Below, one piece after another: positions 21,430 to 29,460 of a DNA stretch of 38,566 nt. The number at the start of each line of letters is the position of its first letter. Positions within the stretch are counted from its first letter, which is position 1. Location: NCBI GenBank assembly GCA_021802765.1, contig JAJZRI010000006.1, positions 1 to 38,566 on the forward strand, in the 5' to 3' direction. The notes under the pieces are model-generated. The model searched no databases. It was not told where the DNA came from and saw only the letters and a list, made by a program, of their open reading frames with translations. The position numbers and the translations under genes are program-made. This stretch comes from Microcaldota archaeon (lineage in GTDB: Archaea > Micrarchaeota > Micrarchaeia > Micrarchaeales > CABMGC01).

Positions 21430-22893
21430 ATGTTTGAAGGATTAAAAAAGAAGTTTTCTAGTTTTATAGATTCGCTCTCAAAAAAGGAGGAAGAGAAGCC
21501 GCTTGAGCCGGAGCAGCAGCAAGCGGCAAGTATCAATGTAGCTCAAGCCCCTAAGCCAGGTGCGAATAGCATATCCGAGCCAAAAGATACCACTGAGCGA
21601 ATACCTGCACAAGAGCCTTCACAACCTGTCCAGGAAATTCCAAAGGAAAAACCAATGGAAGAGCCACAGGCCCGGGTCCGCGAGCAGTCCAAGGTCCACG
21701 AAAAAAAAACGGAAGCCCCTATCAATATCAAAAACAATGAAGAAAAAATCCAAGCACACCAATCGGAAAAACACGCTATTCAAGATAAGAAGGATGGGAC
21801 TGAGCCTTCTCAAAAGTCAGAAGTAAGAACCGTTTCAAATGCGCCAAAGGCCAAGGTAGAAGAGCCTGTTTCGGTAAAAGTGACAGCGCCTTCTATGGCG
21901 CATGAAGATGTGCAAGCAGCTTCGCAGCCAAAAGAGCAGCATCAAGGGGCAAAGATAAGCGCTGCGCATGACCGGCGCGCGAGAGAGCCACAGGTATCTA
22001 CTTTTACAAAGATCAAGGGAATGTTTTTGGGCCATGTAAAGATAAGCGAGAAGGACGCCGATCCATTCATAGAGAGCCTCAAGATGGGCCTTTTGCAGTC
22101 TGATGTCAATTACGATGTAACGGAGAGGATAACCGACAACATACGAAGGAATCTTGTTGGACGGGAGGTGAGCTCAAGAAACATCTCTGCAGACATACGC
22201 GATGGGATACGGGAATCGATACTTGGCGTACTATCGAGTAGGTCGAAGATCCAGATAATAGACAAGGTCAAGGAGAAGGCTGCGGCAGGGCAATTGCCAT
22301 ACCGGATACTTTTCGTAGGGCCAAACGGCGCAGGAAAAACCACGACGATGGCAAAAGTGGCGAGCATGCTGCTATCAAATGGCATATCCTGCGTGCTATC
22401 TGCAAGCGACACGTTCAGGGCCGCAGCCATAGAGCAGACCGCGTATCATGCAGGCAAGCTAGGGATAAATGTGATAAAAGGGACTTACGGTGCGGATCCT
22501 GCCAGCGTGGCCTTCGACGCCATAGCGCATGCAAAGGCTCACAACATAATGGTGGTGCTAATAGACAGCGCAGGAAGGCAGGAAACAAACAAGAGCCTCA
22601 TAGAGGAGCTCAAGAAGATGGCCAGGGTGACTGCACCAGACATGAAGATATTCATAGGCGAGAGCATATCCGGCAATGCCCTTCTGGACCAGGTGAAGGC
22701 GATAAACGAGGCGGTCTCACTTGATGGCATAATACTGACAAAATTGGATGTGGATGCGAAAGGGGGCAACACGCTTTCAATACTCAGTGAGACTACGATA
22801 CCGATACTCTATTTCGGGACGGGCGAGAAGTACACGGACATAATGCCTTACGATCCCCAATTCATAGTGGACAACATACTCCCAAACAACTGA
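21430..22893 (+). CDS. ftsY: SRP receptor FtsY
   Basis: GTPase that docks the SRP-ribosome complex to the membrane and translocon. The N-terminal ~190 residues are a low-complexity Lys/Glu/Gln/Pro-rich A-region, starting MFEGLKKKFSSFIDSLSKKE. The NG domain follows: G1 GPNGAGKTTTMAKVASML (~297), DTFRAAAIEQ, G3 DSAGRQ (~378), G4 TKLDVDAKGG (~437) and the closing FGTGEKYTDI. Motifs are all intact. It sits downstream of prefoldin alpha as in many archaea and converges with the fumarase gene. SRP RNA is at about 34.3 kb. Confidence 0.95.
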   Translation: MFEGLKKKFSSFIDSLSKKEEEKPLEPEQQQAASINVAQAPKPGANSISEPKDTTERIPAQEPSQPVQEIPKEKPMEEPQARVREQSKVHEKKTEAPINIKNNEEKIQAHQSEKHAIQDKKDGTEPSQKSEVRTVSNAPKAKVEEPVSVKVTAPSMAHEDVQAASQPKEQHQGAKISAAHDRRAREPQVSTFTKIKGMFLGHVKISEKDADPFIESLKMGLLQSDVNYDVTERITDNIRRNLVGREVSSRNISADIRDGIRESILGVLSSRSKIQIIDKVKEKAAAGQLPYRILFVGPNGAGKTTTMAKVASMLLSNGISCVLSASDTFRAAAIEQTAYHAGKLGINVIKGTYGADPASVAFDAIAHAKAHNIMVVLIDSAGRQETNKSLIEELKKMARVTAPDMKIFIGESISGNALLDQVKAINEAVSLDGIILTKLDVDAKGGNTLSILSETTIPILYFGTGEKYTDIMPYDPQFIVDNILPNN

Positions 22894-24279
22894 TCATCTT
22901 CCGGCTTCTCTTTGCGGATCCAGTATCCGATCCAGCGTCTTTTTGTCAAGTATCTTCATCTCAATGCATACCTGCTTTATGCTCTTGTTCTCTCGAAACG
23001 CTTTTCTAGCCACTTCTGAGGCTTTTGCATATCCTATGTATGGGCTCAGCGCGGTTGAGAGCGAGAGATCCATCTCAAGCTTTTCAGAGATCACTGCCTT
23101 GTTTGCCTTTATCCCGCGCACGCACTTTTCCGTGAAGAGGTCCACGCCTCGCGAGAGTATCTTTATGGAGAATATCAAGTTATAGACTATTATTGGGGTG
23201 TAGACGTTTATCTCCAGTTGCGCTCCCTGAGCTGCTTCTGTGACTGTTGCGCAGTTCCCGATCACCTCCTGGCAGACCATATTCATCATCTCCGGCATGC
23301 TCGGATTTATCTTGCCAGGCATTATTGAAGAGCCAGGTATTACATCCGGCAATGCTATCTCGCCTATTGCGCTCCTAGGGCCGGAGGCTAGCAGCCTAAA
23401 ATCACTAGATATCTTGTTTATTGCGACCGCGACCTCCTTTAGCGCATCCGCCACTGCAAGCTCCTCAAGCCTTTGCTGCATAAGCGCAAACCTGCTCCTT
23501 GGAAGCCTAAATTCGGCCCCGGTTATTCTGCCAAGCTCCGCAACTGCATATCTTGCATATTTTTCACCGGCATTTATTCCGGTGCCAACTGCCGTCCCTC
23601 CTATTGGAATCTCGAGAAGCCTGTTCTGTGCGTCGATAAGCATTCCAGTTGTGCTCGTCACTGACCATCTGTATCCGGAGAATTCCTGGCCCAGGGTCAT
23701 CGGGACCGCATCCTGAAGATGTGTCCTGCCTATCTTTACCACCTTCTCGAACTCTTTTGCTTTTCTATCCAGCGTCTTCTCAAGGTTTCTTAGCGATGGG
23801 AGCAGAAGGTCACGCACTGCAATATACGTTGCTATGTGCGTAGTCGATGGCATAGTGTCGTTGGTTGACTGGGACATGTTCACATGGTCGTTCGGATTCA
23901 CCTTCCTGTAATCTCCCTTCCTTCCTCCAAGAAGCTCTATTGCCCGGTTTGCAATGACTTCATTTACATTCATGTTGGTGCAAGTGCCAGCGCCAGCCTG
24001 GAATATGTCTATGATAAACTGGTCGTCAAGCTTATGCGCGAGAACCTCGTTGCATGCCTTGATTATGGCAATCCCGATCTTTGTGTCAAGCTTTCCATCC
24101 TTCATGTTTGCACTGGCTGCCGCCTTCTTAAGCATCGCATAAGCGTAAATCACTTCAAGCGGAACCCTTACCCCCGATACGTCAAAATTGTTCAAGGTTC
24201 TTTGCGTCTCCGGGCCCCAGTATGCATCCTTTGGCACCCTCACCTCTCCGAGCACGTCTCTCTCCAAGCGGTATTGCAT
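22894..24279 (-). CDS. fumC: Class II fumarase / aspartase family, probably fumarate hydratase
   Basis: A ~461-residue member of the fumarase/aspartase superfamily, which adds or removes water or ammonia across fumarate. Motifs: AGAGTCTNMNVNEVIANRA, NDHVNMSQSTNDTMPS, GRTHLQDAVPMTLGQE and the catalytic-loop signature GSSIMPGKINPSMPE (~316-330). The C-terminal TALSPYIGYAKASEVARKA and DPQREAGR look like fumarase. Some segments (FIIDIFQAGAGT, GAQLEINVYTPI) look like aspartase, so the reaction is not settled by sequence. It follows sdhB closely, which favours fumarase in a TCA-cycle operon. ATG 24279 sits three bases after GATGAT; ATG 24282 is the alternative. Confidence 0.85.
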   Translation of the reverse strand: MQYRLERDVLGEVRVPKDAYWGPETQRTLNNFDVSGVRVPLEVIYAYAMLKKAAASANMKDGKLDTKIGIAIIKACNEVLAHKLDDQFIIDIFQAGAGTCTNMNVNEVIANRAIELLGGRKGDYRKVNPNDHVNMSQSTNDTMPSTTHIATYIAVRDLLLPSLRNLEKTLDRKAKEFEKVVKIGRTHLQDAVPMTLGQEFSGYRWSVTSTTGMLIDAQNRLLEIPIGGTAVGTGINAGEKYARYAVAELGRITGAEFRLPRSRFALMQQRLEELAVADALKEVAVAINKISSDFRLLASGPRSAIGEIALPDVIPGSSIMPGKINPSMPEMMNMVCQEVIGNCATVTEAAQGAQLEINVYTPIIVYNLIFSIKILSRGVDLFTEKCVRGIKANKAVISEKLEMDLSLSTALSPYIGYAKASEVARKAFRENKSIKQVCIEMKILDKKTLDRILDPQREAGR

Positions 24280-24287
24280 CATATCAT

Positions 24288-25271
24288 CTAGTTTTCAGGA
24301 AGGCTCGCCATGAGGTCTCCCTTAAGCAACTGTATTGCACCTGCCGGATCAACTCCCTTGGGGCAGGCCTTTGAGCATGAGCCTGAGAATTCGCATCCCC
24401 ACACGCCATCCATGCTGTCTACGTCGAAGAGTCTTTTCTTCCCCTTCTGGTCTCTTGAGTCTGCGTGGTATCTGTATGTCTGCGAAAGAGCCTGCGGGCC
24501 TATGAAGTTCGGATTTGAATTCACTACCGGGCAGGCGTCAAGGCAGAGTCCGCACATTATGCAGTATGAGTAAGGAAGGAACTTGTCAAGCTCCTCTTTG
24601 CTCTGCATATACTCCTTCTTCGCAGCGTACTTTTCCTTAGTGTCTTCCCTGTAAAGATGCGGTTCCACAGATTTATGCCTCTCGAAGAAGTCATCAAAGT
24701 CCGTAACCATGTCCTTGAGCAGCGGATGTCCGAGCATAGGCGAGATCTCCACCACCTCATCTTTCGCAGCATTCAATGCTCCAGTCTCGCATGCAAGGAC
24801 CGGTTTGCCGTTCACCACCATCCCGCACGAGCCGCAGACCCCCATCCTGCAGTTGCATCTCACGGAGATGGTATTATCCTGATAATCCTTTATCTCAAGC
24901 AGCGCGCCAAGCACTGTCGTCCTTTCCGTTGCTCTCACCTTGTATGTTGCGCTGTCAAGCGCTTTGGTGGAGTTGTTGAATCTTTTCAATACGAACGTGA
25001 TAATCTTCCCTCCAGTGTTTCTAGGCGCCACCTTGCTGGAGCTCTCAATCCCATCTTCCAGCCTGTTAGCGCTACCTTCATATCTGCGATGCGCAAATGT
25101 CTCGAAGAATCCTGTGACTGCAAAGACTGAGGCTGCAACGCCAAGTAGGGCTGGCAGCACCGTGTAAGCATAAGGATTGTTCTCAAGAAGCCCAACAACG
25201 GTCAGCATCATCAGCAGCGGCACGCCTATTATTGCGCCGTACATGAAAATAGTGTATCTAGATGCCCTCAT
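24288..25271 (-). CDS. sdhB: Succinate dehydrogenase iron-sulfur subunit fused to two N-terminal membrane helices
   Basis: A 327-residue SdhB carrying electrons from the flavin to quinone. The N-terminus has two predicted membrane helices (about 6-28 and 34-57) not found in standard SdhB. The ferredoxin domain (about 88-180) has C141, C146, C149 and C161 (CRMGVCGSCGMVVNG). The helical domain carries CIMCGLCLDACP (C237, 240, 243, 247) and CEFSGSCSKACPKGVDPAGA (C293, 299, 303), the 4Fe-4S and 3Fe-4S ligands. ATG 25271 overlaps the sdhC stop by four bases (ATGA); the upstream extension to 25313 lies inside sdhC. The fused helices probably provide part of the membrane anchor. Confidence 0.9.
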   Translation of the reverse strand: MRASRYTIFMYGAIIGVPLLMMLTVVGLLENNPYAYTVLPALLGVAASVFAVTGFFETFAHRRYEGSANRLEDGIESSSKVAPRNTGGKIITFVLKRFNNSTKALDSATYKVRATERTTVLGALLEIKDYQDNTISVRCNCRMGVCGSCGMVVNGKPVLACETGALNAAKDEVVEISPMLGHPLLKDMVTDFDDFFERHKSVEPHLYREDTKEKYAAKKEYMQSKEELDKFLPYSYCIMCGLCLDACPVVNSNPNFIGPQALSQTYRYHADSRDQKGKKRLFDVDSMDGVWGCEFSGSCSKACPKGVDPAGAIQLLKGDLMASLPEN

Positions 25272-25687
25272 ACAAACCACAATTTCACTAATCCGATTAA
25301 TCCCACTGCCCATACTGCAAGAACCACATATGGCAGTGCGTAGAGAAGTCCGTCAATGCTCGTATTCCTTTTTACTTGGGACATGAATGATGGATTGAGC
25401 TTTCCAAACACCACTCCTTTGCTTGCAATAAGCGACATTGCCTTTATTGTTTCAAAGAGCTGCGGCGTGAACATTATCCACAAAAGCAGCATAAGTACTC
25501 TGGTGGCGTTTATAAAAGGCGTCTGCACGTACTCCACACCTATTGCCATGCTTATGACCATGAGTGCCGCAATAACTATGGCTATCCTGTAGAAGACAAG
25601 GTGCACAAGCCCTTCGGTGTCAAAGCGCAGCAGCCTAAATAACTTTGACTGCCCGCCGCGCACGTCATAAATCTCCTTCTCCTGCAT
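25268..25687 (-). CDS. sdhC: Succinate dehydrogenase membrane anchor subunit
   Basis: A 139-residue membrane protein between sdhA and sdhB. Three predicted helices at about 30-51, 60-80 and 112-136 follow an N-terminal polar part (RGGQSKLFRLLRFDTEGLVH). One histidine (~29) precedes the first helix and could be a heme or quinone-site residue, but this is not shown. Sequence similarity to known SdhC/SdhD is weak; assignment rests on position and topology. No separate sdhD is present, and the two helices on SdhB may take its place. ATG 25687 has AGTGGT three bases upstream. It ends in a 4-bp overlap with sdhB. Confidence 0.72.
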   Translation of the reverse strand: MQEKEIYDVRGGQSKLFRLLRFDTEGLVHLVFYRIAIVIAALMVISMAIGVEYVQTPFINATRVLMLLLWIMFTPQLFETIKAMSLIASKGVVFGKLNPSFMSQVKRNTSIDGLLYALPYVVLAVWAVGLIGLVKLWFV

Positions 25688-25694
25688 CAAACCA

Positions 25695-27431
25695 CTAATA
25701 TTTCCTCTCTTCCGGCTGCCAGCCCTCCATCTTCACAGGTACATACTCGAAACGCACGCCTCCGATTGACTTCATAGCTATCGTGTGCTTTAGCCAGTTT
25801 TTGTCGTCTCTCTTGGGATACTCTGCCACAACATGCGCCCCCCTGCTCTCGTGCCTCCTAATAGCGCCCTCGGTTATAACCCATGCAAGGTCGAGCAGAT
25901 TTGCAATCTCAAAGGTCTCCCTGAGATTTGTGTTATACACGTTTCCCTTGTCCTTCACGTAGACATCCTTCATCCTCTTCCTAAGCGACGATATCCTCTT
26001 CTGTGCAAGCTTCATGCCCTTCATGTTCCTGTATACATAGAGATGTTCGTCCATCACGTTGTAAAGCGCATCCCTTATCTCATAGGGGCTCTGGCTGCCC
26101 TTTCCTTCGGCCAGTCCTATTATCCTCATCTCCTCCTGCTCGGCCATCCTCTCGAACTTCGCAGATGTGCGTCTTACCCTCTTTGCGTTCTGGGCGGCCT
26201 CCATTCCTGTTATCCTGCCCCAGACTGAGCACTGGCTAAGCGAATTGCTCCCAAGCCTGTTTGCACCATGGACGCTAACGCATGCGCACTCTCCGGCGGC
26301 CCAGACACCGTTCATAATCTCCCTGCTGCTCCTCATCACGTGTCCCTTTATGTCAGTATGTATGCCTCCCATTGTAAAGTGCGCGGCGGGCCTTATTGGT
26401 ATCGGAAGCTTGCTTGGGTCTATGTTTAACATCTTTATCGTTATCTCCTTTATCATCGGCAGCTTTTCGTCTATCTTCTTGCTGTCCAGGTGCCGTAGGT
26501 CAAGGTAGACATAATCCAGACCGGACTCCTTGTCCCTCATACCCCTGCCCTCCTTTATCTCGGTCATTATTGATCTTGATACGATGTCCCTAGGCGCAAG
26601 CTCCATCTTGCTCTTTGCATATCTTTCCATGAACCGATCCCCATTGGCATTGCGCAGGTATCCTCCTTCTCCTCTTGCCGCTTCGGTTATCAGTATCCCG
26701 CTAGGTATTAGCGCTGTGGGGTGGAACTGCACGAACTCCATGTCCTTGAGAGGTATGCCTGCCCTGAAAGCCATTGCAGTACCGTCTCCAGTGTTTGAGT
26801 ATGAATTTGTGGTGAAGCTAAAGACCCTCGAGGCTCCTCCGGTTGCTATTATTAGTGATTTTGACCTGAAGGCCTTTACATTCCTGGTCGCCATATCAAA
26901 TGCGACAAAGCCGTGCACTTCGTTCCCATCCCTTATCAGCGAAGTCGCAAAATGCTCATTGAATATCTCGACATTCTTCAGGCTCAGCAGTTCATCGTAG
27001 AGCGATCTCATCATGAAGAATCCGGTCTTGTCAGCGGCGAATGCGGTCCTTGGTATGCTCATGCCTCCAAAAGGCCTCTGCGATATGTGCCCGTTGTCGA
27101 GCCTGTTCCAGGGCACTCCTATGTGGTCAAGGAACTTTATCTCTTCAGGCGCCTTCTCCACAAGCACTTCAACTGCATCCTGGTCTGCAAGATAGTCGGA
27201 TCCCTTTATGGTGTCGTAGGCGTGCAGGTCCTTGCTGTCCTTGTTTGACTCAGGATATAATACTCCGGATATCCCTCCCTCAGCTGCTACCGAGTGACTT
27301 CTCATTACGTGCAGTTTTGAGACCAGTGCAACGCTAAGCGACTCCTTTGAACTTCTGCTTGCGTGTATGGCAGCTCCAAGACCAGCAATCCCGCTTCCCA
27401 GTACCACTACATCGAAATCGAGTAGTTCCAT
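25695..27431 (-). CDS. sdhA: Succinate dehydrogenase flavoprotein subunit
   Basis: A 578-residue FAD enzyme that oxidises succinate to fumarate. The dinucleotide motif VVVLGSGIAGLGAAIHA opens the protein. The flavinylation segment RSHSVAAEGGISGVL contains the His that binds FAD covalently in this family. HFTMGGIHTD, TEAARGEGGYLRN and HGANRLGSNSLSQCSVWGR are present; R-H active-site residues are intact. ATG 27431 lies about 24 bp from a TATA box, so it is probably leaderless and first of the sdhA-sdhC-sdhB-fumarase operon. Fumarate reductase cannot be excluded from sequence, since the two enzymes are homologous. Confidence 0.94.
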   Translation of the reverse strand: MELLDFDVVVLGSGIAGLGAAIHASRSSKESLSVALVSKLHVMRSHSVAAEGGISGVLYPESNKDSKDLHAYDTIKGSDYLADQDAVEVLVEKAPEEIKFLDHIGVPWNRLDNGHISQRPFGGMSIPRTAFAADKTGFFMMRSLYDELLSLKNVEIFNEHFATSLIRDGNEVHGFVAFDMATRNVKAFRSKSLIIATGGASRVFSFTTNSYSNTGDGTAMAFRAGIPLKDMEFVQFHPTALIPSGILITEAARGEGGYLRNANGDRFMERYAKSKMELAPRDIVSRSIMTEIKEGRGMRDKESGLDYVYLDLRHLDSKKIDEKLPMIKEITIKMLNIDPSKLPIPIRPAAHFTMGGIHTDIKGHVMRSSREIMNGVWAAGECACVSVHGANRLGSNSLSQCSVWGRITGMEAAQNAKRVRRTSAKFERMAEQEEMRIIGLAEGKGSQSPYEIRDALYNVMDEHLYVYRNMKGMKLAQKRISSLRKRMKDVYVKDKGNVYNTNLRETFEIANLLDLAWVITEGAIRRHESRGAHVVAEYPKRDDKNWLKHTIAMKSIGGVRFEYVPVKMEGWQPEERKY

Positions 27432-27446
27432 CAATAGTTTTTAGGC

Positions 27447-27461
27447 TTAAAATTTAATAAG
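27447..27461 (-). promoter_or_regulatory. TATA box of the sdh-fumarase operon
   Basis: The minus strand reads cttattaaattttaa, centred about 24 bp before ATG 27431. It predicts a leaderless sdhA transcript. Confidence 0.5.
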
Positions 27462-27474
27462 GGCTGCGGTCCTT

Positions 27475-28158
27475 TCATTTAACCGTAGTTCCCTTATGCT
27501 TCTTCCCGGCGATTGCGAGTTCGAGTTGGTCAAGGTCGTCGTTGACAAATCTCACCTCAATGTTGCCTCGTTTTGCAAGCTTTGCCGCCACAAGGTCGAA
27601 GACAAAATTAGATCCAGCAATCCGCGTATCCCTTATGGCCGCCACCTCTATCATCCTTTCGTGGCTCACAATCTCAAGCTTCTTCGCGCTCTTGTCCGTT
27701 GGCGGCCTGTCGTATATGTAGGCGTCCTCGCTTACGTTTATCAGCGTCTTGCTTCCTGCGACCTCGCACGTGAGCGTTGCAACAGCATCCGTTGATATTC
27801 CAGGAAGCAGTCCTCCCATGAAGACTATATCATTTGTCTTGTTGGCAACCTTGAGCTCCTGAAGATCCATAACCACGTTCGGATAGACGTCCATGTCCGA
27901 GAAGAGGTCCTTTACTATGAGCGCATTTATCCTCGTTATGGCTATTGCTATCTCATCAAGCACTGCCTCGTTCTTTATAATCTGCCTGGAAGAGCTTATG
28001 TAGAGCCTTGAGGCGTATCCTCCCCCTACGGTTATTATGAATCTGTACTTGCTTGAATATTTCCTGAGGACCTTCGCAAGCCTCCTTATGTAGGAAACAT
28101 TCACGCCGTTCTTCCTGGAGACCATGCTTCCTCCTAGAGACATGCATATTGTATTCAT
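27475..28158 (-). CDS. pyrH: UMP kinase, archaeal type
   Basis: A 227-residue amino-acid-kinase-fold enzyme that makes UDP from UMP. Motifs: MNTICMSLGGSM with the phosphate-binding Gly pair, RFIITVGGGYASRLYI, VFMGGLLPGISTDAVATLTC, and VSEDAYIYDRPPTDKSAKKL, all in the order seen in archaeal PyrH. ATG 28158 is chosen because GGTGTA lies three bases upstream and the longer reading overlaps argF. It follows argF by 10 bp and ends the S8e-led run. Confidence 0.9.
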   Translation of the reverse strand: MNTICMSLGGSMVSRKNGVNVSYIRRLAKVLRKYSSKYRFIITVGGGYASRLYISSSRQIIKNEAVLDEIAIAITRINALIVKDLFSDMDVYPNVVMDLQELKVANKTNDIVFMGGLLPGISTDAVATLTCEVAGSKTLINVSEDAYIYDRPPTDKSAKKLEIVSHERMIEVAAIRDTRIAGSNFVFDLVAAKLAKRGNIEVRFVNDDLDQLELAIAGKKHKGTTVK

Positions 28159-28168
28159 CAGTACACCA

Positions 28169-29071
28169 TTACCTTGCCGCATTCAATAAATATAATATTA
28201 TCGCTTTTTCGACCAGCATCTTGTTCGCTGCCTGCTGCCACACGATGCTTCTCTTTCCGTCCAGAAGATCCGAGGTTATCTCCTCCCCCCGATGCGCTGG
28301 AAGGCAGTGCATCACCTTAGCGCCCTTCCTTGCAAACTTCATAACCTCCTCGTTTAGCTGATACTTGGAAAAGAGCCTTCTCCTCTTATCCGCTTCGGCT
28401 TCCTGCCCCATGCTTATGAACGTGTCGGTGTATACCACATCACATCCCTTCAGCCCGTCCTGCATGTCATCAGTAGTCTCTATCGTCTCAAATTTGCTGG
28501 CCTGGAGCAGGTATTCGAAGTTTGCAGCATATCCGCGAGGTCCAACCAGAGATACTTCTGCTCCCATCTTGGCGGCGGTTATCATCAGCGAATTTGCCGT
28601 GTTTGCGGCTATGTCTCCAACGAATGCTATCCTAAGCCCTTTGACCCTACCAAACTCCTCTCTTATTGTATATACGTCGCTAAGAGCCTGGCACGGGTGT
28701 TCAAGGTCAGTAAGGGCATTGACAACAGGCACTGACGAATACTTGGCAAGCTCCTCTATGTCAGAATGCCTATACATCCTTGCCGCTATTATGTTAACGT
28801 AAGATGAGAGCACCCTGGACGTGTCTGCAAGGCTCTCCCCGCGCGATAGCTGCGAGGTCTTTGAATCTATGTATATCGAATGGCCGCCTAGCTGCAGCAT
28901 CGCAGACTCGAAGGATACTCTCGTCCTGGTTGATGATTTCTCAAAAAGAAGCGCTAGGATCGGCGAGAGCCTTTCCAGAGGCTTCTTTTTGGATTTTTTA
29001 AGAGAATCAGTAATATCAAATATTTTCTTCATCTGAGCCGGTGTTAGGTCATTGGAGCTCAGGAAGTTCAA
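28169..29071 (-). CDS. argF: Ornithine carbamoyltransferase
   Basis: A 300-residue enzyme that forms citrulline from ornithine and carbamoyl phosphate. The carbamoyl phosphate motif EKSSTRTRVSFE (STRTR 47-51) and HPCQALSD (125-132) are present. The ornithine-specific HCLPAHRGEEI (~255-265) and TDTFISMGQE separate it from aspartate carbamoyltransferase. TTG 29071 is the start; GGTAGA lies four bases upstream and the previous stop six bases away. It could serve arginine synthesis or, running backward, citrulline breakdown for energy; the window carries neither other arginine biosynthesis genes nor arginine deiminase, so the direction is open. Confidence 0.93.
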   Translation of the reverse strand: MNFLSSNDLTPAQMKKIFDITDSLKKSKKKPLERLSPILALLFEKSSTRTRVSFESAMLQLGGHSIYIDSKTSQLSRGESLADTSRVLSSYVNIIAARMYRHSDIEELAKYSSVPVVNALTDLEHPCQALSDVYTIREEFGRVKGLRIAFVGDIAANTANSLMITAAKMGAEVSLVGPRGYAANFEYLLQASKFETIETTDDMQDGLKGCDVVYTDTFISMGQEAEADKRRRLFSKYQLNEEVMKFARKGAKVMHCLPAHRGEEITSDLLDGKRSIVWQQAANKMLVEKAIILYLLNAAR

Positions 29072-29076
29072 GCGAT

Positions 29077-29451
29077 CTACCCAAATATCATTCCAAGTCC
29101 GCTCTCGCTCTGGTTTCTCTCCCTGTCCATCTCTCCAATTATCTTCATCTCTGTCTCGGGATCCGCTCTTGCTATGCTTGGTATACCTTCCTTGAGCTTT
29201 GGTTCTGCCTTGTCCAGAAATGCGTCAATTGCGCTTAAGACAAGATAGTATTTTTCACGATCGAGCCCTAATGTTATGCCGTCTTTTATCCAATAGTCCT
29301 GTCTTGCAAATATGATCATAGCATTCTCGTCCTTCTTCATCTCGGCAAGCTGCTCCGGGGTCTTAGACTTGTCAAGGAATGGATCGTAGCTCATGAGCTT
29401 CTTGAGCGTTTCTATGTCCTTCTGGTCGCATGCGTAGGCTCTTGCAGGTAT
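29077..29451 (-). CDS. Unrecognised small protein between S8e and argF
   Basis: A 124-residue acidic-basic soluble protein. Visible pieces include YACDQKDIETLKKLMSYDPF, AMIIFARQDYWIKDGITLG and a C-terminal EMDRERNQSESGLGMIFG. No family recognised. The reading frame is open from the S8e stop. The ATG at 29394 would give 105 residues with only a weak upstream box. The best ribosome binding site, GGTGTT at 29460-29455, points at ATA 29451, giving the extra MPARAYACDQKDIETLKKL. It lies between rps8e (9 bp) and argF (5 bp), so is probably co-transcribed. Confidence 0.6.
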   Translation of the reverse strand: MPARAYACDQKDIETLKKLMSYDPFLDKSKTPEQLAEMKKDENAMIIFARQDYWIKDGITLGLDREKYYLVLSAIDAFLDKAEPKLKEGIPSIARADPETEMKIIGEMDRERNQSESGLGMIFG

Positions 29452-29454
29452 TGT

Positions 29455-29460
29455 AACACC
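29455..29460 (-). promoter_or_regulatory. ribosome binding site before a possible AUA start
   Basis: GGTGTT immediately after the S8e stop, with ACA as spacer and ATA at 29451-29449. Same hexamer, spacing and codon as at 8178-8189. Confidence 0.4.

Noticed and set aside
23240-23716. Long plus-strand frame opposite fumarase
   Set aside because: Antisense shadow of a strongly conserved enzyme.
24657-25130. Plus-strand frame opposite sdhB
   Set aside because: Antisense shadow of the cysteine-rich iron-sulfur subunit.
26530-27000. Long plus-strand frame opposite sdhA
   Set aside because: Antisense shadow; hydrophobic artefact of the conserved flavoprotein sequence.
28365-28802. Plus-strand frame opposite argF
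   Set aside because: Antisense shadow with no ribosome binding site.
28169-29071. Aspartate carbamoyltransferase beside UMP kinase
   Set aside because: HCLPAHRGEE and the SMGQE segment are specific to ornithine carbamoyltransferase.
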